Origin: Verrucomicrobiales bacterium
GTDB lineage: Bacteria; Verrucomicrobiota; Verrucomicrobiia; Limisphaerales; UBA1100
DNA: 8,000 nt
Direction of reading: 5' to 3'
NCBI GenBank assembly: GCA_002724615.1
Contig: PBPF01000185.1
Span: forward strand, 1 to 8,000
Positions 1 to 6,581 of the stretch are shown one piece after another. The position numbers and the translations under genes are program-made. Position 1 is the first letter of the stretch. The number at the start of each line of letters is the position of its first letter. The notes under the pieces are model-generated. The model was not told where the DNA came from and did no database searches. It saw nothing but the letters and a program-made list of their open reading frames with translations.

Positions 1-39
1 CACCTAAAATTCGGACTCATTCTCATCCGATAACAAGAC

Positions 40-1086
40 ATGAAACGACGGACATTTATCAAGAGCGCGGGGGCCGCAGCTGCGGTTCCATTCGTGGCAC
101 GTGGGGCCAAGGCGCCGCCAATCAAGATAGGACAGATCGGGCTAGCTCATGCCCATGCGCGAGGCAAGTTGGGTGCCATCCGGGCCTTGCCGGAAACCTA
201 TGATTTGGTCGGTGTGGTGGAGTCGGACGCAGGTCGTCGTCGCTCGGTTCAAGGTGTGAAGTTCATCAGCGAGGAGCAGCTTCTAGAAACCAAGGACCTG
301 CGTGCCGTGGCGGTGGAGACACATGTGCGGGACCTGGTGCCTACAGCCGCACGTGTGGTGGCAACGGGACGACACATCCATCTGGACAAGCCGGCGGGGC
401 CGTCACTTCCGGCGTTCAAGAAACTGGTGGGCGCGGCACGCAAGCAACGGTTGGCGATCCAGATGGGCTATATGCTGCGTTACAACTCGGCGTTTCAGTT
501 TATGTTTAAGGCGGCACGCGAGGGGTGGTTCGGCGACATCATGGAGATCGATGCGATGATGGGAAAACTCGGGGGAGCGGGCATGCGACGTGATTTGGCG
601 GAATTTCATGGCGGTGGTTTTTTCGAGTTGGCATGCCACATTCTCGACTCGGCGATGTTCATAATGGGTAAACCACAAAAGGTGCACGGAATCACTCGGC
701 GAACCCAGTCGGCAAAAGGCGATACTTTTGCCGACAACCAGCTGGCAGTGCTGGAATACCCCACGGGCACGGTGTGCCTCAGATGCAATCACAACGACCC
801 GTTCGGCGGGCCACGCCGTAGGTTTAATATAGCCGGTCGACACGGGGGGATGGAGATTCGCCCAATGGAGAGCGGCCGTTTTGTGCTCACGATCGACCAA
901 GACCGTGGCAAATACAAAAAGGGGACGCATACCATCCAGTTGGATAGTGGCCGCAGTTACGTGAAGGAGTTTGAGGACTTGGCCAAGGTAATCCGCGGCG
1001 AAAAGAAACTGGCATGGACTTACGAGCACGACCTGATGGTGCACGAAACTCTGCTAAGAATCTGCGATATGCCGCTTGATAAATGA
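40..1086 (+). CDS. Gfo/Idh/MocA-family oxidoreductase with twin-arginine-like leader
   Basis: This 348-residue protein resembles NAD(P)-dependent dehydrogenases of the Gfo/Idh/MocA family, which mostly act on sugars, inositols and related polyols. The substrate cannot be read from the sequence. The N-terminus has RRTFIK at residues 3-8 followed by an Ala-rich stretch to about residue 25, which fits a Tat signal and suggests export to the periplasm as a folded, cofactor-loaded enzyme. A Rossmann-like start follows at residues 28-40 (IKIGQIGLAHAHA), with a looser glycine pattern than classical GxGxxG. The family EKP motif appears as HLDKPAG (114-120), with Asp in place of Glu and the catalytic-type Lys117 kept. 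ELACHILD (196-203) matches the conserved His-x-x-Asp region of the C-terminal domain. The ATG at 40 is chosen because it puts the twin Arg at the N-terminus; no strong Shine-Dalgarno is visible. It is separated from larE by 117 nt and is probably a separate transcription unit. Family call firm, substrate unknown. Confidence 0.88.
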   Translation: MKRRTFIKSAGAAAAVPFVARGAKAPPIKIGQIGLAHAHARGKLGAIRALPETYDLVGVVESDAGRRRSVQGVKFISEEQLLETKDLRAVAVETHVRDLVPTAARVVATGRHIHLDKPAGPSLPAFKKLVGAARKQRLAIQMGYMLRYNSAFQFMFKAAREGWFGDIMEIDAMMGKLGGAGMRRDLAEFHGGGFFELACHILDSAMFIMGKPQKVHGITRRTQSAKGDTFADNQLAVLEYPTGTVCLRCNHNDPFGGPRRRFNIAGRHGGMEIRPMESGRFVLTIDQDRGKYKKGTHTIQLDSGRSYVKEFEDLAKVIRGEKKLAWTYEHDLMVHETLLRICDMPLDK

Positions 1087-1203
1087 GGATTAGTGCATGG
1101 CTGAACACCTGTGCGGCAGGGGGTGTGGGTAATTTGGGATCGACTGGAGGGGTAGCATTTTTAGACTAACTGCTGGAGGCTGACTCGACTTTTAGTTCGG
1201 TCG
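1087..1203. other. intergenic gap before larE
   Basis: This 117-nt non-coding stretch probably holds the promoter of the larE-gsp-bioD operon, but I find no convincing -35/-10 pair. An imperfect inverted repeat, TCGAC (1185-1189) and GTCGA (1200-1204), brackets the larE start codon, and no Shine-Dalgarno precedes that ATG. A weak bulged hairpin around ACACCTG and CAGGGGGTGT (near 1105-1128) has no T-run after it, so I do not call it a terminator. Confidence 0.4.
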
Positions 1204-2025
1204 ATGGCAGGGTGCATTCCCATTTTGGAGAAGTTGGAATCATTGCGATCGGTGTTGCGCGGGTATGAATCCTGTCTGGTAGCATACTCTGGCGGGGTGG
1301 ACTCGGTATTGCTGGCAGTTGTAGCTCGACAGGAACTCGGGGATCGCATGCTGGCGGCAATCGCGGATTCGGCGAGTTTGCCTCGTGCGGAATTGGCCGA
1401 GGCACGGGAGTTGGCGGAGCGTTATGACTTTCCCCTGGAGTTGATCGCGACCAGGGAGTTTGAGAATTCGGATTATACGACTAATCCGGCGAACCGTTGT
1501 TTTTTCTGCAAACAGGAATTGTTTAAACACTTGGAACCGCTTGCGCGCGCGCGGGGACTGGCGGTGATTGCTTATGGGGAGAACATCAGTGACCTTGGTG
1601 ATTATCGACCGGGAGCCGAGGCGGCGCGGCAGTTTGCCGTATGCGCGCCGTTGACCGATGCGGGTCTGACCAAGGCTGAAGTGCGGGAAGCCTCGCGATT
1701 GCTTGGGTTGCCAACTGCGGACAAACCGCAGATGCCATGTCTGAGTTCGCGTGTGCCCTATGGTGAGGAAGTGACACGCGCCAAGCTGGTGATGATTGAA
1801 CAGGCGGAAGGCTTGCTGCGGGGGATGGGTTTCCGTGAGGTGCGCGTGCGACATCACGAGAGCGGCCCACGCGCACGTGTGGAGGTTGGGGCGGATGAAT
1901 TGGCTCGGCTGGAGGGCGAAACGTGGGCGCTAGTTAAGGCGTCTTTAGGGGAGATCGGCTACGCGACGGTGGAGCGCGAGGCGCGGGGATACGCGCGCGG
2001 ACGGCTGAACGCTGCGTTGGAGTAG
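1204..2025 (+). CDS. larE: ATP-dependent sacrificial sulfur transferase LarE
   Basis: This 273-residue protein matches LarE in length and motifs. LarE adenylates the biscarboxylated pyridinium precursor made by LarB and adds sulfur to it, a step in building the nickel-pincer cofactor of lactate racemase and related racemases and epimerases; it acts in the cytoplasm. The PP-loop SGGVDS lies at 29-34. RCFFC puts Cys99 and Cys102 in a CxxC, and MPCLSSR puts Cys179 where single-cysteine LarE enzymes carry their sulfur-donating cysteine (Cys176 in Lactiplantibacillus). Three cysteines in this arrangement suggest the iron-sulfur-cluster type, which takes sulfur catalytically rather than sacrificing its own. 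No larA, larB or larC is in the window. The stop is one base from the gspF start, so the two genes are probably co-transcribed. The ATG at 1204 gives a normal N-terminus but lacks a Shine-Dalgarno. Related PP-loop families (NAD synthase, TtuA-like) are less likely given the LSSR motif. Confidence 0.9.
   Translation: MAGCIPILEKLESLRSVLRGYESCLVAYSGGVDSVLLAVVARQELGDRMLAAIADSASLPRAELAEARELAERYDFPLELIATREFENSDYTTNPANRCFFCKQELFKHLEPLARARGLAVIAYGENISDLGDYRPGAEAARQFAVCAPLTDAGLTKAEVREASRLLGLPTADKPQMPCLSSRVPYGEEVTRAKLVMIEQAEGLLRGMGFREVRVRHHESGPRARVEVGADELARLEGETWALVKASLGEIGYATVEREARGYARGRLNAALE
2019..2022 (+). promoter_or_regulatory. Shine-Dalgarno of gspF
   Basis: GGAG lies inside the last codons of larE, four bases before the gspF ATG at 2027. 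It supports that start and translational coupling with larE. Confidence 0.5.
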
Positions 2026-2026
2026 A

Positions 2027-3328
2027 ATGCCACAATTTACATACAAGGCTCGGCGCCCCTCGGGGGAGCTTGTGGAAGGTTCGCTGGATTCGGCGGATAA
2101 GGCGGCGGCCTTGAGCCAGATCGACCGACTGGGATTGTTTCCGGTTTCTCTCCGGCAAGCCTCGGAGGGCCGCGGCGGGCGAAAGGACTCAAGGAAGGCG
2201 GCCAAGGCGACCAATGGAAAACCGGCGAGAAAAGCGGAGCCACGAGCACGCCGGGGTAAGGCAAAGCCACCCAAGATGCAGGATTTGGCAGATTTTTCAC
2301 GCCAACTGGCCAATCTCTTGAACTCGGGCATGACCGTCACAACGGCACTGGGGAGTATGTCGAACATCGACATTCGCGGGATTCCGCCGGAATTGATCTC
2401 CGGGCTTCGTCAGGAAGTGATGGAAGGCAAAAACCTCTCGGCGGCGATGGGCATGCACCCACATGTGTTCACCGACATGTACATCAACCTTGTTCGCGCG
2501 GGTGAGCAGAGCGGCTCGCTGGTGGAGGTGCTGCGGCGTTTGGCAAGCCATTATGAGCGGTTTGCTGAGTTGAAACACAAGCTGACGACTGCGCTGGTAT
2601 ACCCGGCTTTTGTGATGGTTGTCGGCATTGCTATGATATTCTTTTTCATGTTCTTCATGATGCCGCGGTTTGAGCAGATTTTCTCCGGTATGGTGGGCAA
2701 TAATGGACGCGTAGAATTGCCCATGACCACTGAGATGCTGATGACCCTCAGTAAAACACTGTCAAATGGATGGGTGATGCTGGCTCTGGGGTTCTTGGCG
2801 GTGTCGGTTGTGGTGTTGGTACGGCGCTATCTGAAAAGTCCTGCTGGCCGGATTGCATTTGATGCCTGGGTCTTGAACGCACCGCTGATCGGGAGGATTG
2901 CACGGCCAAACTTGTTCGGGCAATTCGCCAGCACACTGGGGGCGCTGTTGCAGAATGGCGTGCCGGTGTTGACGGCGCTGCGCATCACGGAGCAGGTGGT
3001 GCCCAACTCGGTGATTCGAGATGCGATCGCTAAAACGCGCGAGGGGGTAACTGACGGTAAGACAATTGCGCAACCTCTGGCGCGCAGCAAAGTGTTTCCG
3101 CAATTGATGGTGGACATGATCCATATTGGCGAGCAGACCGGCGACGTGCCGGGAGCACTGCAAAATGTGGCGGAAACCTACGAGAGCGACCTGATGGTAA
3201 ATCTACGGGTGGTGACGACTTTGATTGAGCCGTTGTTGATCGTGCTAATCGCTTTTTTCGTGGGTTTCCTTTTGTTTGCGGTATTGTCGGCCATGTTCAG
3301 CATTACGTCGACGATTGGAGGGGTTTAA
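2027..3328 (+). CDS. gspF: type II secretion system inner-membrane platform protein GspF
   Basis: This 433-residue protein has the two-domain GspF/PilC architecture. It sits in the inner membrane as the platform that couples the GspE ATPase to pseudopilus assembly. The first T2SSF domain spans about 87-212 and the second about 296-420. Each carries the family signature, AGEQSGSL at 158-165 and IGEQTGDV at 367-374. Predicted membrane segments are near 190-212, 248-266 and 400-422. The N-terminal segment FTYKARRPSGELVEGSL is typical of the family. Between it and domain 1 lies a basic Lys/Arg/Ala-rich linker (about 46-83), which is longer and more charged than usual. The start is one base after the larE stop and gspH begins one base after this stop. 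GspF and the type IV pilus protein PilC cannot be separated on this sequence alone; the following H-I-J-K genes decide for type II secretion. Confidence 0.92.
   Translation: MPQFTYKARRPSGELVEGSLDSADKAAALSQIDRLGLFPVSLRQASEGRGGRKDSRKAAKATNGKPARKAEPRARRGKAKPPKMQDLADFSRQLANLLNSGMTVTTALGSMSNIDIRGIPPELISGLRQEVMEGKNLSAAMGMHPHVFTDMYINLVRAGEQSGSLVEVLRRLASHYERFAELKHKLTTALVYPAFVMVVGIAMIFFFMFFMMPRFEQIFSGMVGNNGRVELPMTTEMLMTLSKTLSNGWVMLALGFLAVSVVVLVRRYLKSPAGRIAFDAWVLNAPLIGRIARPNLFGQFASTLGALLQNGVPVLTALRITEQVVPNSVIRDAIAKTREGVTDGKTIAQPLARSKVFPQLMVDMIHIGEQTGDVPGALQNVAETYESDLMVNLRVVTTLIEPLLIVLIAFFVGFLLFAVLSAMFSITSTIGGV
3317..3323 (+). promoter_or_regulatory. Shine-Dalgarno of gspH
   Basis: GGAGGGG lies six bases before the ATG at 3330. 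It fixes that start over an in-frame ATG at 3276, which would add 18 residues encoded within gspF and displace the prepilin leader. Confidence 0.7.
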
Positions 3329-3329
3329 G

Positions 3330-3842
3330 ATGAGGTCGGGTTTAATAACACACCGCACGGCGGGGTTCACACTATTGGAGATCATGGTGGTGGTGGGCAT
3401 TCTTGCGGTGGTAACAGCGGTGTCAGTGGCGGTGGCATTCAAGACCAAGAGCAAGCCTCCGGCGTTGAAGGCGATCGCAATGATCGAGGAGGTGTGTAAG
3501 CAGGCGCGTACGGACGCGATTGTGAACCGCCGGATTCGGAATGTGCAGTTCAAGCTGGAAGGACAGGAGCGTTACGTGGAACTGATGGCGCTGCAACCCA
3601 GTGTTGGCCAGGCGCCATCAGAGGGAGCGGCGACACAAGGCAAGTCCAAGGCCGCGCCGGTGACAACGGAGTTTTTGCCTGAACTGGTACCAATTGACCC
3701 GATAGGCGTGTTCACGGTTTCGTTCCGGCCCGATGGCACTTGTGACGGTCTGCAGCTTGAAGTAGGCTCCGGTGATGTTGAGTCGTGGGTTATGGTACTG
3801 GAGCAATCGACGGGATTGGTTTTCGTGTCGGCAATGGAATGA
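3330..3842 (+). CDS. gspH: GspH-like minor pseudopilin
   Basis: This 170-residue protein has a type IV prepilin leader: a short basic segment, then Gly12-Phe13 with TLLE, so the prepilin peptidase would cut after Gly12 and the mature protein would have Glu at position 5 (Glu17). A hydrophobic helix runs to about residue 36. The GspH pattern follows: IEEVCKQARTDAIVNRR matches the helix in which GspH proteins carry Ala-Arg-x-x-Ala, and near the C-terminus FRPDGTCDGLQLEV and STGLVFV match the beta-sheet end with its Pro-Asp-Gly turn. A Ser/Ala/Gln-rich stretch at about 88-110 is probably a flexible loop. GspH sits beneath the I-J-K tip of the pseudopilus. The ATG at 3330 is chosen for its strong Shine-Dalgarno and correct leader length. 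The stop overlaps the next start as ATGA. The prepilin call is firm; the H subtype rests on the C-terminal pattern and gene order. Confidence 0.82.
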   Translation: MRSGLITHRTAGFTLLEIMVVVGILAVVTAVSVAVAFKTKSKPPALKAIAMIEEVCKQARTDAIVNRRIRNVQFKLEGQERYVELMALQPSVGQAPSEGAATQGKSKAAPVTTEFLPELVPIDPIGVFTVSFRPDGTCDGLQLEVGSGDVESWVMVLEQSTGLVFVSAME

Positions 3843-4279
3843 TTAATCAACGGACAGCGCGAACAGCTTCGTTCACACTGCTGGAGGTGGTGATCGCGGT
3901 CGCGGTGTTTTTTACGGCGGTGTTTGCTATCCTTGAACTGGTGTCGTTGAACATCGCTACGGCGAATTGGCTTCAGCACAAGCGGCCGGATCTTGGCGTG
4001 TTGGCAGGACAGACCATGCGAAGCACGAACATCACCGAGGACATGCGTGAGCAACCGGAGGATGAGACATTCGAATACAACGGGGGCCCGGGCAGGAGTT
4101 CGTTGTTTGCGCGCAGCGGTTGGGAGCGGCAGGTGTCGCTGGTGGCCACTAATCTCTCGGGAACCAACGGGCTGTACCGCGCGGACTTTTGGTTGACTGA
4201 GGAATTGGCGCGACGCGAGATCAAGTCGACGATGAGTATTTTAATGTATCGGCCTGATGGGCTGCAAGGACCTCCATGA
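3839..4279 (+). CDS. gspI: GspI-like minor pseudopilin
   Basis: This 146-residue protein has a prepilin leader, TASFTLLEVVIAVAVFF, with Phe12 as the likely mature N-terminus and Glu16 at mature position 5. The residue before the cut is Ser11, not the usual Gly. The hydrophobic helix runs to about residue 33. The rest is a small domain with few recognisable motifs; the pattern WERQVSLVATNL...LYRADFWLTE (about 95-120) resembles the strand region of GspI, where a two-strand stretch follows the helix. In the known tip complex GspI pairs with GspJ and GspK. The ATG at 3839 overlaps the gspH stop (ATGA) and is preferred over an in-frame ATG at 3785, which would place 18 residues inside gspH and displace the leader. 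The stop overlaps the next start, again as ATGA. The I assignment rests mainly on order, size and leader, so a generic minor pseudopilin remains possible. Confidence 0.75.
   Translation: MINQRTARTASFTLLEVVIAVAVFFTAVFAILELVSLNIATANWLQHKRPDLGVLAGQTMRSTNITEDMREQPEDETFEYNGGPGRSSLFARSGWERQVSLVATNLSGTNGLYRADFWLTEELARREIKSTMSILMYRPDGLQGPP
4266..4270 (+). promoter_or_regulatory. Shine-Dalgarno of gspJ
   Basis: AAGGA lies inside the end of gspI, five bases before the gspJ ATG at 4276, and supports that start. Confidence 0.55.
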
Positions 4280-5319
4280 TTAAAACGAATCGCAGGCAAC
4301 AAAAGCGAAAGGCCTTCACACTGGTGGAGGCACTTGTGGCAATTACCATCCTTTTCACGGTGGTTACGGCGATATATTTCACGTGGGAATCCATCCTCTC
4401 GGGTACGCGCACGGCGCAGACACAGGCCGCTCAGACCCAACGGGAAAGAGTGGCACTAAGGACGGTGGCGGAGGCATTGAGCTGCGCGTTGATGTATCAT
4501 GAGGGGGAATTGGGTAAAACAGATCCCGCAACGAGCTTGGTTGTCACGAACAGTTACGCGTTCGTGTGGGGTTCCAACACACTTGGCAATGAGTACATCC
4601 AGTCGATCAGCTTTGTGGCGCGTTTGCCGAAAACCTTTATGGGAAGCTCGCATTTTCCGAACTATCCCGTGCGGCGGCTAATGTTTGAGGTCGTGCCGGA
4701 TGGGGTGTTGGACACGCAGCATCTGGTTCTGAAGCAATGGCCGTTGCTGGCGGAAGACGAGGGCTCCATGAACGATGATGGCGAGGTGTTTGAACAGATT
4801 TTGGCGCGAAACGTTGACGTGTTTGAGTTGCACTTTTGGAATGAGGAAGAGGGGCGTTTCTGGGAGGTATGGGATGGAGGCGAGGATCAATTGCCTAAGA
4901 TGGTGCGTGTGCATTTGGCGTTAAAAAACCACGGAGAAGAGGGGGAGGCGCTAGGAGAAGCCTTGGGCGTGCGCGATGTGGCTCTGCGTTCAGATGAAAT
5001 TGTGAATGATCAATATTTGTCCCCGGCGGTGGGGTCCGCGCGCGGCGGCAGTTCGAGCGGCGGGCGGGTAATTCGAATAGCGGATATAAGTGATCCTCGC
5101 CGACGGGGCATTGCGGCAAGGTTCGACGCCAATAAAAACGGTGTACTGGATGGGCCTGAGTTGGCGAAAATTCGGGCGACATTCGGCGGAGGCAAAGGTG
5201 GATCTCGTCCAGGTGGAGGCGGCCGACCTGGGTCGGGGGGTGGTGGACGGGGAACTCCCGGGGGTGGCTTTGGTGGCGGCAAGGGTGCTCCGGGCGGTGG
5301 TGCTGGGGGACGCAAGTAA
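4276..5319 (+). CDS. gspJ: GspJ-like minor pseudopilin with EF-hand and Gly-rich tail
   Basis: This 347-residue protein begins as a type IV prepilin: KRKAFTLVEALVAITILF, with cleavage expected after Ala13, Phe14 as mature residue 1 and Glu18 at position 5. A hydrophobic helix runs to about 36 and a helix rich in Gln/Thr/Arg continues to about 70. The segment up to about 245 is the beta-rich GspJ-like body; QILARNVDVFELHFWNEE (174-191) followed by LPKMVRVHLAL (206-216) fits the GspJ pattern of a self-described strand pair ending in 'P..v.v.l'. Two additions follow. DANKNGVLDGPE (284-295) is a full EF-hand calcium loop with Asp1, Asn3, Asn5, Asp9 and Glu12. Residues 304-347 are Gly-rich with Arg, Lys and Pro. 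Typical GspJ proteins are near 200 residues, so the C-terminal extension is unusual. GspJ forms the tip with GspI and GspK. The start overlaps the gspI stop, and the stop overlaps the gspK start by one base. Confidence 0.8.
   Translation: MIKTNRRQQKRKAFTLVEALVAITILFTVVTAIYFTWESILSGTRTAQTQAAQTQRERVALRTVAEALSCALMYHEGELGKTDPATSLVVTNSYAFVWGSNTLGNEYIQSISFVARLPKTFMGSSHFPNYPVRRLMFEVVPDGVLDTQHLVLKQWPLLAEDEGSMNDDGEVFEQILARNVDVFELHFWNEEEGRFWEVWDGGEDQLPKMVRVHLALKNHGEEGEALGEALGVRDVALRSDEIVNDQYLSPAVGSARGGSSSGGRVIRIADISDPRRRGIAARFDANKNGVLDGPELAKIRATFGGGKGGSRPGGGGRPGSGGGGRGTPGGGFGGGKGAPGGGAGGRK
5125..5160 (+). other. EF-hand calcium-binding loop coded in gspJ
   Basis: Twelve codons encode DANKNGVLDGPE (gspJ residues 284-295). 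All consensus positions fit: Asp at 1, Asn at 3 and 5, Gly at 6, a hydrophobic residue at 8, Asp at 9 and Glu at 12. Short helices could flank it (GIAARF before, LAKIRATF after). Only one loop is present, as in single EF-hand or half-dockerin modules. Calcium binding is inferred. Confidence 0.7.
5185..5316 (+). repeat. low-complexity Gly-rich coding tract in gspJ
   Basis: G-rich codons for residues 304-347 of the GspJ-like protein, with recurring GGG, GGGK and RPG units but no exact long repeat. The coded tail is flexible and positively charged (Arg and Lys, no acidic residues). On the opposite strand it makes a spurious Pro-rich reading frame. Confidence 0.75.
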
Positions 5320-6581
5320 TGCGATTGCGTCGATTCAATTTGAAGCGCACGAAGCCTTGGAGCCAACGGCGGCGCGGGGTGGCACTCATCATGGTGCTAC
5401 TGGTCGTGATGGCGATGGTGGTGCTGGCAGGCAACTTCGCCTCCAACATGCGGGTCGAGCAGATTCTCGCGCGCAACTTGGCCAACGAGGTGCGACTGGA
5501 GTGGCTTTGCCGGTCGGGCATGGAATTATCGCGTTACCTGTTGGGTCAGCAATTTGCCAACCAGCGAGAACCGTACACCACCCTGCTCCAACGCTGGGCG
5601 GGTGGTCCGGGTGGATATGCGGAAACCAGTGGCGATGGCTCGGAGACATTTCTCGACGCAATCGACATCAATGAACGTGGTGTGGCGGAGGGCTCGCTGC
5701 TGGGCTTGCTGCAGAGGTTTGATGGCGATGAGGGTTGGCAGAAGTACCTCGAACGGGCGAGTGTGGAGGTGCGAATTGTCGACTTGGAGCGGAAGATCAA
5801 CATCAACTGGGCCATTCCTCATAACAGGCCAAGGGACGATGGCACTGGTTACACGTATCCCTACCCCAATCGGCCGCTGCAAGAGGGGCGAAGCCTAATT
5901 GAAGTGGCGATGGGACCAGATTATCTGAACGTTCCCAACACCGAACATGGCGTCATCCGCGACAGCTTGAAGGACTGGATCGACAACAATGATGATCGCA
6001 CACCGCCCAATGGTTTTGACGGAGATGAATACACGCGTCAGTACGGGTATCGGCCGAAGAATGACTTTGTGGACGACTTGTCTGAGTTGAAGATGGTTAA
6101 CGGGATTCACGAGACGCGAGAGTGGCTGGTGTCGGGAGATATTCCGGATGACTTGGAGGAAGGAATGCGGCCGCGGTTCCTGATCCCAGACCTGTTCACA
6201 CCCATCTCGCGCGGCAAGATTAACATCAACACGGCATCCCGCGAGGTGTTGATGCTGGTGGACCCGAACATGGAGTTGTGTGTTGATCGCGTAATGGAGC
6301 ATCGCGGTGGATCGACACACATTGACGCGCCGGAGGACATGAGTGATGACCGGCCCATTCAGCAGGTGAGTGAGTTGCTTAGCCTTGGGTATCCAACCAC
6401 AGACATAGGGCGGACCTCCTCTTATCTGGGGCAGATTTTTGATGTGCAGAGTTGGTTTTTTGAAATCACTGTGAAGGCCACAACAGGCGAGGGGCAAACG
6501 AAGGAACTTGTGGCCGTTGTTTTTCGGCAGGACGATCGCAATGTTAAGGTGCTGCACATGTACTGGAAGTCGGGCGGGTGA
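5319..6581 (+). CDS. gspK: GspK-like minor pseudopilin
   Basis: This 420-residue protein is GspK, the large minor pseudopilin that caps the pseudopilus. The leader is basic and ends RRRG, with cleavage expected after Gly20 and VALIMVLLVV starting the hydrophobic helix (21-38). Mature position 5 is Met, not Glu, which is the hallmark of GspK. IVDLERKININ (153-163) and SLKDWIDNNDD (216-226) followed by EL..VNGI (256-263) match the family's conserved middle region, and ISRGKININTASREVL (296-311) marks the helix-hairpin-helix-like domain. It is longer than many GspK proteins (commonly a little over 300 residues), with extra sequence around 95-145 and 165-210. Acidic loops such as DNNDDR and GFDGDEY could bind calcium, as reported for enterotoxigenic E. 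coli GspK; that is inference. The start overlaps the gspJ stop (TAATG) and the stop overlaps the bioD start (GTGA). Confidence 0.9.
   Translation: MRLRRFNLKRTKPWSQRRRGVALIMVLLVVMAMVVLAGNFASNMRVEQILARNLANEVRLEWLCRSGMELSRYLLGQQFANQREPYTTLLQRWAGGPGGYAETSGDGSETFLDAIDINERGVAEGSLLGLLQRFDGDEGWQKYLERASVEVRIVDLERKININWAIPHNRPRDDGTGYTYPYPNRPLQEGRSLIEVAMGPDYLNVPNTEHGVIRDSLKDWIDNNDDRTPPNGFDGDEYTRQYGYRPKNDFVDDLSELKMVNGIHETREWLVSGDIPDDLEEGMRPRFLIPDLFTPISRGKININTASREVLMLVDPNMELCVDRVMEHRGGSTHIDAPEDMSDDRPIQQVSELLSLGYPTTDIGRTSSYLGQIFDVQSWFFEITVKATTGEGQTKELVAVVFRQDDRNVKVLHMYWKSGG

Noticed and set aside
403..1044. 213-codon open frame on the - strand opposite the oxidoreductase
   Set aside because: An antisense shadow; the + strand frame carries the HLDKPAG and ELACHILD motifs.
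2027..3328. PilC of a type IV pilus or competence system
   Set aside because: The following H-I-J-K genes, especially GspK with Met at mature position 5, fit type II secretion better.
4895..5521. 208-codon and overlapping Pro-rich open frames on the - strand
   Set aside because: The Pro-rich content is the complement of the Gly-rich gspJ tail.
5090..5674. 194-codon open frame on the + strand across the gspJ-gspK junction
   Set aside because: It overlaps both genes in another frame, its sequence is low-complexity and matches no family I recognise, and gspJ and gspK have clear motifs in their own frames.
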